From positions 1 through 64,000 of the forward strand of contig LUCM01000765.1 of the NCBI GenBank assembly GCA_008360955.1: 64,000 bases of DNA, given 5' to 3'. Each line of letters begins with the position of its first letter. Within the stretch, counting starts at the first letter, position 1. A program made the position numbers and the translations under genes. The notes below the pieces were generated by a model. The model saw only the letters and a program-made list of their open reading frames with translations, did not search any database and was not told the DNA's origin. Source of the DNA: Fasciolopsis buskii (lineage: Eukaryota; Platyhelminthes; Trematoda; Plagiorchiida; Fasciolidae). Of this stretch, positions 1 through 11,041 are shown piece by piece.

Positions 1-472
1 TTGTGAACCACATTCTTGTGTAGGTTTTGATCAGTGATTTCAACTCACAACGTTCCGGCAGTAGCGTATCGCAGCACGTAATTTATGACAGTAAACACGG
101 AGCTCGATCAAATCAGTTAAAACATCCGATGACTGGATGCTGCGGAATTTTTTCTGGAGTTGGTGATATACTACTGTTTGCGGTAAGGAGTCACGTATAT
201 TGATATATATCATGTACACATATGTATTTGAAGAAAAAATATGGAGGGGTACACGGAATTGTGATATGTTTATTGTGACGTTTCTATCCAGATTCGTTAT
301 CAAACGTAAATTAATCAATGTATGACTGGGGCGGCTAGTTCCACATGGTCTGGGTTGTTATGCTTCTGTCCGTTTCTCCATCGTGTGGCACTAGTGTCGC
401 TTGGTTTTGCTAATGTAGGCCTTCAGATTTCTCTATTATGCAACCTGCGCTGTAGATAATTTCACTTGTGAA

Positions 473-491
473 ATATATATATATATATATA
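473..491. repeat. (TA)n microsatellite
   Basis: About nine uninterrupted TA units. Simple repeat with no further content. Confidence 0.8.
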
Positions 492-2579
492 ATATTTATC
501 GCGCAAATCTGAATACAGATTATGTGCCTTCGAAAACTTGGTGAAGGATGAAGGTAATGAATGATGAAGAGGAAGGAGAAGAAACAATCTAGAGAGTTCA
601 CCACACATGGCAGTTCTCCCACTTCCCATTTGCGCGTCATCGGCCATCCGTCGGGAGTCATGAGCCTAATAATAACGGCTCCGAGACCAAGCGATGACTA
701 ACTAAATGAACCCCTGGTAATATTGTGTAGCCCCTAAAATCCCGACGAGAACGCGCTGCGGCCAAGTAAATAATGTCCGTTCTTGTAACCAAGAGTGATC
801 ATGCCGCAAGTGTTCCGTTAAGGTGACATAGTTTAGTCGTTATAAACCGGTATACCACCCATTGCCTGTCGTAAGAGCCAGATACCTTGGCACACTCATG
901 ACAACGTTCATTCACGCCGGTCCCTTGCAGCTGTAGAAGTTTCGTCGGAAAAATGTATCCAGTAGGCGGGTTGGGCATTCACCTCAGGTCCTCGACTTAG
1001 CTAAGTGTAATTTTTTACCGTCCTTAAATTCTAATTCATTATGCGTGGAGCCGGATATAAGTGTTTGAAAGGTCCAGTGAAAGGTCTTTATTAAAATATT
1101 TCGAGTGCTGCCCGCTTCGACGAGGTCTGTTCATCACTAAGTAGTTTTAACGTCTGGAGCTTTGCAAAACCATTGGAGGCTGTTTTGAGAAAATGTGATG
1201 CCCACTGTCCGGACACATTTTGTTCATCTCATGTTTATTGTTTCAGGTAAATAGTGTAGAATTCCACGGGACGTATGTCACTAAGTAAATGCGCTGAAAA
1301 GAAATCAGCGCAATCACTGTACTAAAAACAACTTGACAAAAGCGTCATTTAAAAAAGTGTCAATTTCTCGGGAGTAGAGGATCGAACTTGATGAAAATGA
1401 CTTGATGGATATCAATAACACCAGTTCTGCCGGTTCATGTTCACCATGCTCAGAGATATGTGCAGATGTTTATACTGACCGGCTGTCCGCGGCTTGCGAT
1501 TTAGACAAGGGCCACCACCTTGAAAGTTAGCCGTGAAAAAGGTAAGGTTGTGCTCGTTAAGTATGGGGCCGTCGGGTCACCTGGAAAACGCTCTCCATAA
1601 AATACCACAAACTTCCGCCGGTAGCACTGTGACTTGATAGTCATGGCCGCCATTAACTAAAGTCACAGACTCCGCCTCCTTTATGGACAGTGATGGCAGA
1701 GGCACTCAAGTCGAATATTCTGGCCATCAGCTCTGCTGGAGCCACCGTTCCGAATTAACCGAAAGGTGTTCGAACTGGATACCGCACAGACTGGCAATTT
1801 GCTTCAAGTCTTACCGACCACAAAAAATACTTGGCCCCATCATTCGACCGGTGGACCCTCACTGATAAGAAAATGCCTAAAGTAGGTCGTGAATTTCCCA
1901 ATCTTACGATCATTCTGCATCACGAAATCTGACTTCGTTGGAAGATTATTGATCCTATTAGAATTCGATCACTAACCTACGCCGCGTGCATTTTTTGTGT
2001 TATTAACGAATTCGAGGTGGTGGTGTTGTCGTTTGACATTCATCCAACGCTCATGATTCCATTCAACAAAATGAATATTTTTCCTCGAATCAGAATCAGA
2101 ATTTGTGCCTGTCTGCGGAATGGAAATCGCTTTTTTCTCAGAAAACATCGGTCGACAATTGCCACCCGCATTTACGCTGGACCATCTTGTTCTTTGAATG
2201 GGGTTTCCTCGTTTATCACTATGTTCACACTGAAACTATCTGGTCATATAGACTCCTTACTTTCTATCATCTCTAGAGATTTTAATCATTGCTAATATCG
2301 TTTACGTGACTGTCTTGAACACGGCAAACTATCCTGCTAGAAAAAAATTGACAACTGGGATTTTGTTCTCCTAATAACTGACGTACTGTTCATTCGAGAA
2401 AAGGGCAATTCTCTCTAGCTCGAACCATCGCATAATTTGGAGGTTTTTTACAGTTCAATTTCAAGGAATTTCGTGACGCACAAATTCAATTTTGAGCTTT
2501 AGATAACAGAAACGCAAAATCTCGAGGCGGGTTTTCCATCCGAAATGGTAACAAAAGCTGACATCAGAAGTTTATACAC

Positions 2580-2768
2580 TTAGCTCATTTCAGCTGTTTG
2601 TTCCATTGTTAAGCTCACACTGCGTTGCTCTGCTCTTTTAATATCACGTCATTATCTCGGTAGCTCCTGCTTAGTAGGTATGCGTACCTGACATTACTTG
2701 TCGTCTCCAAACCGGTGCACCGCTGAATTACTTTCAACCTTAGTCTCATTAAAATCACTACGAGTGTC
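2580..2768 (+). repeat. Dispersed repeat, copy 1 (unknown family)
   Basis: This stretch is clearly related to 31598-31774 in the same orientation. Shared words include TTCCATTGT..AAGCTCACACTG near the start, a GGTAG..AGTAGGTATxCG block in the middle, CGTCTCC, and AGTCTCATT followed by AATCA near the end. Similarity looks like 70-75 percent with small indels. Neither copy codes for a recognisable protein. It is probably an untranslated or terminal part of an interspersed element. A GGGTTCGAATAC word resembling a pol III box B lies about 45 bp downstream of this copy, without a matching box A. Confidence 0.6.
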
Positions 2769-4901
2769 CATGATTATTACAATATGAGGAATGATTGTAA
2801 AGGAGAGTATCGGGTTCGAATACCTGTTAAGCGTCAGTGATTATGAGTCGGGTCGTTACTTCCGAAAAAAATATATTTCATTGTTGTACGGCACCACTCC
2901 GAAGAAAGTCGACACGTGAGACCGTATCCCCTTTCTAACGTCTGGCCCTGACTGACTGACTGACGGAAGTGTTTCCACGAATCATCGTTATGAATCATAC
3001 GTAGGCTCATTTATACCGGCTGCTGGAGGTTCGAAAGTGGTTTCCATACCAGGGCAAAATTTTCTCTGATTCATCTTAATTGTAATGCAGTACACTTAAA
3101 CATAAAGATGTGAATAAATGCAAGCTGTATAAAAATCACTGATCTCGGTAGTTTTCCGAACCACCCCTCATAATTGTTTCGCTTCACTTGCAACCATCTT
3201 AATCTGATCAACCAAGGTTGTTTCGTCACAGCGACGGACTGTCGACACTGGTTGGCTTGTATTTCTCACAGTTGACCGGCGACTATCTCGTTTTTGTCCT
3301 GTGCGATCCGCTTGGTTATAGGCAGTCTATCTTTTGTTAACTTCCGGTTGTCTGTTCGCAACGTAACCTATGCACGGCAGTTGACAACCAGGGTCTTGGT
3401 ACTGTCTCTCTGGGACTTGGCTGTTAGTAATTAATCGCGTTTTATGTTGCGGGAACTTCTTCCGTCATTTTTGATTCAACAAAATTACTTGTGGTGTAGC
3501 TTTCGAACGAGAACTGTTGCTTTACACGATATTTTGAAACTGGCGATAATTTTGAAAATGACCTTATAGAAGATTTTTGTTTTTTCGATCAAGTTATGCA
3601 ATCTTCAAATCTTCTGACTGGCTGATTTGTTCATCCTTCTAAGCTTCCCTGACGTGTGGCAAGTATTTGGCCGGTCATTAGTGAAGCGCTGTTGTTTTTT
3701 GTTCTTTTCTTTTCCCTTTCTCCCTTTATTTTCTTCAATCGCAGGTGCGGCTAAACGTTTGAATTTTGCGCTCTGTTCAGTACGATTCCCCAGTCTAAGG
3801 TCTCCAGGTCGTTCTGTTAAGTTATGCTGTTGTAGATATTAAAAATCCGGCCCCATTCTACTGTGTCTATATCCTCAGGTTCTGCATTCAAACACTGCAT
3901 GATATGCACAAACACCCATTCCAACGTTACTTTGTTTGACTATGTTCATGTTGCGTATGAGGGTGTCTCGTTGTTGTGAGACCAATCCTAGCGAATCTGA
4001 GGCAGCAGGTATTGTTTTTTAAGGTATTGTTTGAAGTAAATAATCGTTCAGTTGAAATTTCAACCCCAAACCCTATGCGACCACCGCTAGACCACACGTT
4101 CACTTTTCAGGGAATCAATGAGTTTGTTCACATGACCACGCGGATTCCGTTTTCGGGCAGTTGACCCAAGTGGACCATTGCTCTCTAGTTTTGGGTTCAT
4201 ATGGATACATCCGCATGCTTTTAGTTCTATTCCTGGTTCCTGTTAACCAATAAGTTGCCTGCGTCCATTTTCAAGCTGCGCATCGATAAAGACCCGATAA
4301 TGGGATGAGGATGCGTGGCCTTCCCATCCAAACATCACAGTACTGGCTTTTATAAAATTCAGGTAGGGGTAAAAACAAAGGACCATCGTATTTTCTTCAG
4401 TCAACTTTTGTTTAGCTGAAAGGAGCTAATTGGGTTCACAATGAAAATCCGTTGCCCATGGCTTGCATACACCTACCAGGGCACAGACACATACTTTTGG
4501 GATGCAAAATTGGGTAGAATCTCATCTATTTAAGCAAATTTGGCCTGTTTCTCAAACGCCTTCTTGTTCGTTGGAGATGCTGTAAAATAACTCGACCCGG
4601 CAACCCTCAAGTTGAAACGCCACAACATTGACCGAATCCAGTGTAATCCAGGGAGAATAGGTGTGCTTGACTGGTAGTCATTTACTGCGTCCTCTTTTCT
4701 GTGTCGGTTGGGTGCAGGTATGCTTGGTTAATGTGTATTGCAAATGATAACTTGAAACTCATGTGAACCAGGTTTACGCGGTGCCTGTTTGGCTTTTAAT
4801 GACGGGTTAGGCATCGGTGTAGCATAACGGATAGTCTTTATAAAGCACATGTTAACATGCGGAATGTGACGTAATTTGGTAAACTCTCATTTCTCCCTCA
4901 G

Positions 4902-5051
4902 GCAAAGCTGCCAACGACCGTATGGTGTCGGATTTCAGCATTGAACTTAAGCGTCGTGGAACTCCAGTCAGTGTGATCAGCCTTTGGCCTGGCTTGGTTC
5001 GCACGGAACAAATGCTCAAGCATTCGAAGGATATGTTTCCCGGAAGATTTT
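4902..5051 (+). CDS. DHRS1: DHRS1 internal coding exon (catalytic-lysine region)
   Basis: This exon encodes the second half of a short-chain dehydrogenase/reductase most like DHRS1, an NAD(P)H-dependent carbonyl reductase of the ER/mitochondrial membrane in vertebrates. A pyrimidine-rich acceptor (TTTCTCCCTCAG) ends at 4901 and a consensus donor GTAAGT starts at 5052. The exon opens in phase 2, so a G from the previous exon completes the glycine before lysine. That GK is the end of the family's YxxxK active site, with the tyrosine on the missing upstream exon. It continues AANDRM, then SIELKRRGTPVSVISLWPGL and VRTEQML, the conserved strand and the SLWPG turn that shapes the cofactor pocket. 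The exon ends GRF plus one base (phase 1), which matches the exon at 12626. The start at 4922 ATG is an internal methionine, not a start codon. Between the TEQML region and the next exon the predicted protein is about 12 residues shorter than vertebrate DHRS1, so a small exon could still be hidden in the intron. Confidence 0.88.
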
Positions 5052-6355
5052 GTAAGTTTGGCTTGGTTTGCTTTCGATTCTTCTCACCTAAATCACCGCT
5101 TATCTAAGGGACATGGCAAACGCAGTTTGAATCATTTAGCGACTTCATCTTGGGCTCCAATCCATATCGCGTGATTGTGACTTGCACGTAAATGTGCTCC
5201 CATTGTCCACAAGATGATCCTTGACAGAACCGCTTAGTACTTCATCAATCAGGCGTTCGTTTAATGCGCTTATTAACTTGCCAGAAATGATGCCGTCGTC
5301 TGCCAACTCCTTTTAGGTGTACGGTTAATATGTTCTCAAAAGTCATTTGTTACCAATTTTCATCTCTGACTACCTTAGTTATGGTAATTTTACTTGAGGT
5401 TAACAAGATAACGAAAATTATTCACGTGGAAGGAAATTCGCCACAGCTAAGAGATGCATCATATAATACCAATACTTCGCTCACTTGGGTCTAGGAATAT
5501 CCCGCTCTGCTGGCGTTCAACCTTTGCCAAACTCAGTATGTGGTTAACTTCTTCGACTGTGCAGATCATCTGGCCTCTGAGTTGACATGTTATCCTGAAG
5601 ATGCGTTTGGTCATAAAACGAAGACCCATCTACAGATCATCTTCAAGACTCGAGGAAAGCATCCTGTATGATTTTCACCGATTGTTACGTATAATCCACC
5701 CAATTTTCAGAGTGCAGCGCGTCCTCATTTGCATCGCCAACTGCTCACTTTCGCCCTTATCGTAGAGCGTTTATAATTCGTCTGATTTGAACGTCGACAT
5801 GATTTACCCACGGTTATTTTGATGGTCATGTAATGTGTTATTGACGGAAATTCCTCGCCTAATTGGTACATTTCATGCTGGTTAGCTCGAAATTCTTCCC
5901 ACAGCTCCACCTTCGGTTGCAGAGGTTGTCTGGAAATCTAGGAAGCCAACCGCTAGGCCGTTCGTATGTGAAACTTCATGGCTGGATTTTTCGCCGAAGA
6001 TTTGTTTACCTTATTCGAACACTTCGGTCTTTCGATCATTCCGTAAGCCGGACGTTCAGGCATAAAGCCCTTCTCCACCTCTATTACACGTGAATTACTC
6101 TGCCCTGATTGTCTCCGATACACACGGATCGGACGTGTTCAGAATTCAAAAATGCTCTTCATTTCCTCAAAAACTTCAATGAGCAAACATTAAAGAAGAA
6201 GAATTAGTGTCCTCTCGATATCGTATCACTCTTCCCATCAAAACCCTTCAATTTGGCGAGACAGACACTACAGAAGCTTCTCGAAGAACGCCAATGGGAC
6301 CAGGAATTGGTAGAGCTGTTTATAAACTTACTTCAAGTTCGAAGGAACAATAATG

Positions 6356-6423
6356 GATTTGCACGGTCACTGTCCGTTAGCTCACAGCGAGCTGTGAACT
6401 AACGGACAGTAACCGTGCAAATC
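6356..6423. repeat. 68-bp near-perfect palindrome
   Basis: The two 33-base arms around a GA loop at 6389-6390 pair with only two mismatches (6368 with 6411, and 6381 with 6398). The left arm starts GATTTGCACGGTCACTGTCC and the right arm ends with its complement. There are no terminal features of a known transposon and no coding content. It lies about 50 bp upstream of the SINE-like element, and could be a small foldback element or part of a larger one. Confidence 0.9.
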
Positions 6424-6474
6424 AGTCACGGATAGGTGCAACATCATGTGGTGAAGTTGAACAAACCGTTCACA

Positions 6475-6676
6475 GCCTGTCCGGTAGCGTAATGGCTAAG
6501 GCGTTCGACTCACAATCGTTCGTCCTTGTTCGTGTTCGCGTCCCAGTTCGGGCGCGGTGGATATGCACTGCTGATGATTCCTAACAAGGATGAAACAGCT
6601 GTACAGTACTTCCATGGTTTCTTTATGGTGATTTGAGCGATGATATCACATGGTGAATTATTTCATGTAAACATTC
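6475..6676 (+). mobile_element. tRNA-type SINE-like retroposon with hammerhead ribozyme core (Sm-alpha-like), copy 1
   Basis: A pol III box A that fits the consensus exactly (TAGCGTAATGG, 6485-6495) is followed 37 bp later by a box B-like word (TGTTCGCGTCC, 6533-6543). Downstream comes a hammerhead-type core, annotated separately, and a 3' part ending near CATGTAAA. The 3' half recurs at 19029-19126 on the opposite strand as a genuine insertion, which shows this is a mobile family. Pol III boxes followed by a hammerhead in a short retroposon is the known layout of the schistosome Sm-alpha family. The family assignment is by layout and core motif, not by a database match. Exact ends are uncertain. 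The 3' end is placed by comparison with copy 2. Confidence 0.7.
6565..6609 (+). ncRNA. Hammerhead ribozyme-like core
   Basis: The conserved strand CTGATGA (6571-6577) is followed by a stem II hairpin (TCCT 6579-6582, loop AACA, AGGA 6587-6590) and by GAAA (6592-6595). Stem III would be formed by ACA and TGT around a GC loop, as in the very short stem III of schistosome hammerheads. This puts U16.1 at 6602 and cleavage after A6603, an allowed H17. Stem I pairs ACTG (6567-6570) with CAGT (6604-6607). The usual G-C pair closing stem II next to the core is replaced by T and T (6578, 6591), so activity may be weak or lost. In copy 2 the first C of the core is missing. Confidence 0.65.
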
Positions 6677-6703
6677 AATCTCCTACTACTAAAAAATAAA
6701 ATA

Positions 6704-7575
6704 ATGGATTTAATAATGCCCGGCACCATTGCGGAAGCCGTGGTGGAACAAGTGGTGAGAACCGTTCTGCTGAAAATCAGACCGAAACTCTGGCTACTCT
6801 ATGTGGACAAAATGTTCTTTGTCATCAAACGATCTGAAGTACGGCCAACCCTCAGATGTCTTCACGGATATCAGGTTCACCCTGAAGATAGAACGTGGTA
6901 AACGCCCACCGTTTCTAGATGTTTTCGTCACGGCGCCGAATGCGTCCGCATCCAGCAAAAATGCACACATGGACCAAATTTTACAGTTTCAATAATCAAC
7001 CAAACCGTCACAGGAGAAAATGTATCAAGAGACTTCAAAAGAGCACTGCAACACAGAGTAAGGTAGAATATGCAGGAAAATAGCTTTCGAATGTTCTCAT
7101 ACAGTGACTACAACCGACACTTCGTAACGCAAGGCACCAATCAAAGGCACTATCGAGGGACAACTACCAAACAAACCAGAAAACTGATTGTCTTGCGTAA
7201 TCGAGAGTATCTCGGAAATCAACAATACTATTCAAGCCTCATATAATCAAAGCAGCTCATAGATCGAGCAAAACCTTGCGGAAGACTCTATCTAAGACGG
7301 AAGAACAGACAGCAAACAGAAATCAGACTAACGGCGTCTGTCAAATTGACTGCGAAAACCGTGAAAAGCAATACATTGGACAAATGGGAACTAAATGGAT
7401 TCATGAGCACCGGTTGGCGAAAGAAAGACACGATGTGTTCTCCTTAATCACGATCCATGAAGATGACGAAAGATACGAACTCAGCTTTGGAAACGTGAAA
7501 GTCATCGTCTATGCTAGAACAAAACACTCGAAGGAATTTTTGGAAGCTTGATATTCCTCAGAAAAATCTGTAAAT
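6704..7575 (+). mobile_element. Decayed Penelope-like element fragment A (RT palm to GIY-YIG endonuclease)
   Basis: Reading across three frames gives the second half of a Penelope-type reverse transcriptase followed by its endonuclease. In frame at 6704 comes GTIAEAVVEQ, then RPKLWLLYVDKMFFVIKR, where the catalytic YVDD box reads YVDK. After a frameshift near 6830 follow DIRFTLKIE and PPFLDVFV, the family's conserved FLDV step. The 7276-7551 frame holds the GIY-YIG part: VCQIDCENREKQYIGQMGT, a basic helix with HEH, and the C-terminal block ARTKHSKEFLEA. The frameshifts, stops (for example around 7080 and 7250) and the lost second aspartate mean it is dead. By motif spelling it belongs to a different Penelope lineage from the elements at 9.5 kb and 57.9 kb. 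Confidence 0.8.
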
Positions 7576-7951
7576 AAAAACATCGACGCGGACCGCGTTT
7601 TTTTGCCAATGCAATCGAAGGACCTATTAGTACACACCAGTGGGTACAGTAGCAGACTCAGCCCACGACACAATAGCCGTAATCGATAATGAACAACTAG
7701 CCTGTGACTCTGCCCTATCTCTCTCACTGGAACAGCCAGTCAACCGACTAAAGACGATAAGATGAGCAGCGTAAGCAGACGAAAGCATGCAAGTACGTTT
7801 GCAATGAAATCGTCAAACTTAGCCAACAGCTCAATAGCATTCTGTTGAACCTAAGCTATGAGAAAGAACATCATTCTCTAGCTTGCATATATATCGTCGT
7901 GTGCTCCCGGGCAAATTTTGTTCACGCATCCAGATACTACTTCCTGCTTCT

Positions 7952-7954
<3 letters not shown>

Positions 7955-7987
<33 letters not shown>

Positions 7988-8068
7988 CCCAAACTCATGT
8001 AACAAGCATCATATAAATGGTGATTTTGATTAGTTTAAAACACTGGAAAAGCTTTAACACGAAATTTN

Positions 8069-8126
<58 letters not shown>

Positions 8127-8207
8127 CCCAAACTCATGTAACAAGCATCATATAAATGGTGATTTTGATTAGTTTAAAACACTGGAAAAGCTTTAACACG
8201 AAATTTT
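7955..8207. repeat. TA microsatellites with a tandem 82-bp duplication and one ambiguous base
   Basis: A TA run (7955-7986) leads into a unique 82-bp segment (7986-8067, starting AGCCCAAACTCATGTAACAA). This is followed by an N at 8068, a second TA run (8069-8125), and the same 82-bp segment again with no difference seen (8125-8206). The offset between copies is 139 bp. The N exactly at the junction suggests an assembly join inside the TA tract, so the duplication may be artificial. Confidence 0.85.
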
Positions 8208-8221
8208 AAATTGACCGAGGC

Positions 8222-8567
8222 TGTTAATCAGTTTATTATTGTAAAGATATCGGGTATTGGCTCGTCATAAAATCTAACCGGATCAGAAGTCAATACAACT
8301 GAGGCGACTTCGCACTGGCTATTCCAGTCGATAAACGGAGCGAAAACGCCACATGAGAAAGTCGATGAGTGCTGAGGAACCGAATTAGCCGACAGAATAA
8401 TTGATCAGTGAGTGTTGCTCATCGAAGACTAATGTAAGCTATTTAATTTCGATTAATAAACGAACTTCTTGTCTGCTCGACTTGGTCTTTCTCACTGATT
8501 TGAATCGAAGATAGCGACCGCGAAATAGAGCGGGCGCCTCTTCACATTTTCCGCGTTACGCAACACT
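8222..8567 (+). repeat. LTR-like dispersed repeat, copy 1
   Basis: The segment begins TGTTAATC and ends ACGCAACA, giving the TG..CA ends of an LTR. It carries a polyadenylation-like AATAAAC (about 8455) followed by a segment reading CTCGACTTGGTCTTTCTCAC. A related copy on the other strand (60780-61025) shares blocks GCGACTTCG, GAGCGAAAAC, GAGAAAG and ACTTGGTCTTTCTCACT in the same order. It is followed by TATGGTGCCAAAAG, which might be a decayed primer-binding site. No internal retroelement domain follows directly, so this is at best a solo LTR or 5' LTR remnant. Confidence 0.4.
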
Positions 8568-9502
8568 TATCATCTGCATTATGGTGCCAAAAGATTTCGT
8601 TATTCCTCATTCACTGCATCTCCAAGTCAATTACAACGTCAGCGTGTAAAATGAAGAACCTCCCTAAAATGAGGTTTTTCTGTCTCTGATTAACCGTCAT
8701 TATCAGACTCTCGTTAACACATCATCTATTACCTATGGATACAAGCGTAATCGTGTGTAGGATACTCGTTAAATTATGTTTCTTCCGGACAGATGAGCTT
8801 GTTGTCAATTTTGAAAACCAAACTAAGATAAATCCTAATACCCTTCCAAGTGTGCTTAGGAAATTTTCACGTTCCAGTAACCTGTCGTTCCTCATGTTCA
8901 TATGCGTTTATCTAAACCACCAAGGTCAGCCCTGTTTAGCTGGCCTTATTGCAGTCTACAAACAGATGAGATAAGAGGCATCTGCGATTAATTCCGATGT
9001 ATTTGCCTATGCTTCTTTATACATTGCAAGTTCTAGGATCTAAGGAATATTGACAGACAATTTTTGAATCTATCACAATCGTTGGTGTCTGTATATGCGA
9101 CAACAGAGTCCCCGTTATTCGCAGTTTAGTGCAGTGCATTTCGCATTTCGCGTTGTGGAGAAGCTGTCTACGGATGGAAGTGATTGCGATGTGCTTCCTG
9201 CAATTACCTTGCAAAACGATTCTCAGTAATGCAATATGTCGTATGCTGTTCCAGTTCAACAACTTAAAAACCAATCCAGGTAGCCTGAGGAGTGTGTGTG
9301 GGCCCTGCTCTTCCGGTCTTCTCCAAGGCGTTCAAGTGGACTATACGATTCACATCGTATCGCCGCCGCTTACTTTGATGAATCACAGTTCGTTATCGTG
9401 CTACTCGGGACCACCCGAACTTGTACAAATCAAAATTCTAGGGTCATGCTCGGTGGTTCGACCACACTAGTGCAGTGGGTCATTGTGGTTGCGGCGTATA
9501 TC

Positions 9503-11041
9503 GCTTTCATAACTACTATCCCGAGATTGTACGGCCTACCCAAATTACATAAAAATGGAGTACTTATGAGGCCTATTCTTGACATGTGCAATTCGCCGTA
9601 CCATGCTGTGGCAAAATGGTTAGCTAGGTTACTGGAACCCGTTAGACAGAAGGTAGCAAAACATAGTCTCAAAGTCACATCTGAGCTTATCGATTCCGTG
9701 AAAGAACTAAATATGAAGGGACGAAGGATGCTTTCTTTAGACGTCACCGCCCTTCTTACCAACGTTCCGATCACGGAGACAATCGAATACCTCTGTGACT
9801 ACATGGAGAACAATGGCTTAGCGACAAGTCTTCCGATAGCAGACTTGAAACAACTATTGTTCTTTTGTACCTACAACGTCCAATTTAAATTCAATAATCA
9901 AATTTACCGTCAAAAGGACGGCGTAGCAATGGGATCCCCACTCGGTCCGCTACTAGCTGACATTTTCATGGCAAAGCTGGAACGTGGACCACTCGAGTCG
10001 TCAATACAATCGCTCTACCTATACAAACGTTATGTGAATGATATCTTCTGTGTACTCAACCCCTCGACGAAAACTAAACAACTGCTGAATATGTCCAGCT
10101 CGGCTCACGCAAATGTGGAATTCACAACAGAGATGGAGCTGAACAGTTAAATAGCTTTCTTAGATGTACGACTAAGTCGTCGAGAAGACGGCTCAATTCG
10201 GCGATCAGTACACAGGAAAGCCACATGGAATGGACAAGACATCAACTTCCACAGCTTTGTACCTCTTAATGTGAAGAGGAACTTAATTAGATATCTGATT
10301 GCCAGGACAAAAAGAATATGCACAGAAGATACTCTTGAAGCTGAACTGCAGACGATCAGAAGAGTATTCACTGAAAATGGTTTCCCAATTAGATTAATCG
10401 ACAAGATGTTGGAGACAGAACAGGAAGTTCCTAGGAGGGCGACGGTGGAGAGAAAGCCAGTATGCATATCTCTGCCATTCAAAAGTGACACGCTAGCAGA
10501 AATAGCACGACGAAGACTGACTAGCGCTATCAATAAGACATTCTACGCAGCCAAGCTTCGTATCCTGTTCAAATCCCACCCCGTAGTGTCATTATGGTTG
10601 AAAGACAAAGTCCCTGATTCTGCAGCCTCGTTTTGTATCTATTCATTCACATATTCCTGTGGGACAATGTACATCGGCCTCACGACCAGGCGCTTGTCTG
10701 GACGCGTCCGTGTGCACCACCCTGCATGGTTAGGCACTGGAACAATTAAGTCGCTTAATAGCGCAGTGGTTTCACATCTAGCACAGACTAACCACACCGT
10801 GAATGTGACGCAAGCTTTCCGGACCCTGTATAAGGTCAGAGGTCAACAATCCAGGTTGGCAAAGTGTCGCCTCTTGAGCACTGCGGAAGCTGTCGCAATC
10901 CGTCTTCACAATCCTCCACTTTGTTCTCAAGAACAATTTGTGTTTGCGCTTCAACTCCCTTGGCCCACCCTCCGTCCCAATACAAACCCTAGACAACAAA
11001 ACAATTATAACCACAAATCGCTTCCCCACCCATATTTGTAA
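9503..11041 (+). mobile_element. Penelope-like retroelement B, 5'-truncated, nearly intact from RT finger to end of endonuclease
   Basis: One reading frame, interrupted only by a TAA at 10148-10150, runs from about 9503 to the stop at 11039-11041. Motifs in order: PRLYGLPKLHKNG then RPILD (RT fingers, from 9524), MLSLDVTALLTNVPI (motif A with the first catalytic Asp, about 9730), DGVAMGSPLGPLLADIF (motif B, about 9918), YKRYVNDIFCVL (motif C, 10025-10060), and IAFLDVRLSRREDGS just after the stop. A connector of about 140 residues and a GIY-YIG nuclease follow. Two defects stand out. The stop codon lies between motif C and FLDV, and the catalytic YVDD box reads YVND (AAT at 10037-10039). The sequence upstream of 9503 (an open frame from 9296) is unrelated to the family, so the element is 5'-truncated. 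Confidence 0.9.
10151..11041 (+). pseudogene. C-terminal half of Penelope element B with GIY-YIG endonuclease domain
   Basis: This is the continuation after the in-frame stop, in the same frame. It holds a basic connector (ICTEDTLEAELQTIRRVF, then RATVERKPVCISLPF) and the GIY-YIG endonuclease that nicks target DNA in this class. The signature reads YSCGTMYIGLTTRRLSGRV (10652-10708), containing the YIG triad and the conserved Arg, and the metal-binding Glu is present in TAEAVAI (codon 10886-10888). The nuclease therefore looks chemically complete. A methionine codon is available at 10271, but translation from it would give a connector and nuclease without RT. I treat it as part of a dead element rather than a gene. 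Confidence 0.75.

Larger units (their letters stand above)
1..4901. other. Non-coding stretch upstream of the first visible DHRS1 exon
   Basis: No gene is recognised here. The open frames are short and resemble no family I know. If DHRS1 has the usual exon order, at least the 3' part is probably intron, because the exon at 4902 starts in mid-codon behind a splice acceptor. I looked for the glycine-rich NAD(P)-binding motif and for a YGVG-ending exon that would join at 4902 and found neither, so the 5' exons are probably further upstream. Visible structure: a short TA microsatellite (about 473-491), one copy of a dispersed repeat (2580-2768), and a short GACT run near 2949. Confidence 0.5.

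Noticed and set aside
1556..1580. TATGGGGCCGTCGGG, which could be read as a YGAVG end of the missing DHRS1 exon before 4902
   Set aside because: The upstream frame does not encode the preceding SDR segments and there is no consensus donor at the right place.
10148..10150. In-frame TAA in Penelope element B as programmed readthrough or intron boundary
   Set aside because: No splice sites around it, and the YVND change points to ordinary decay.
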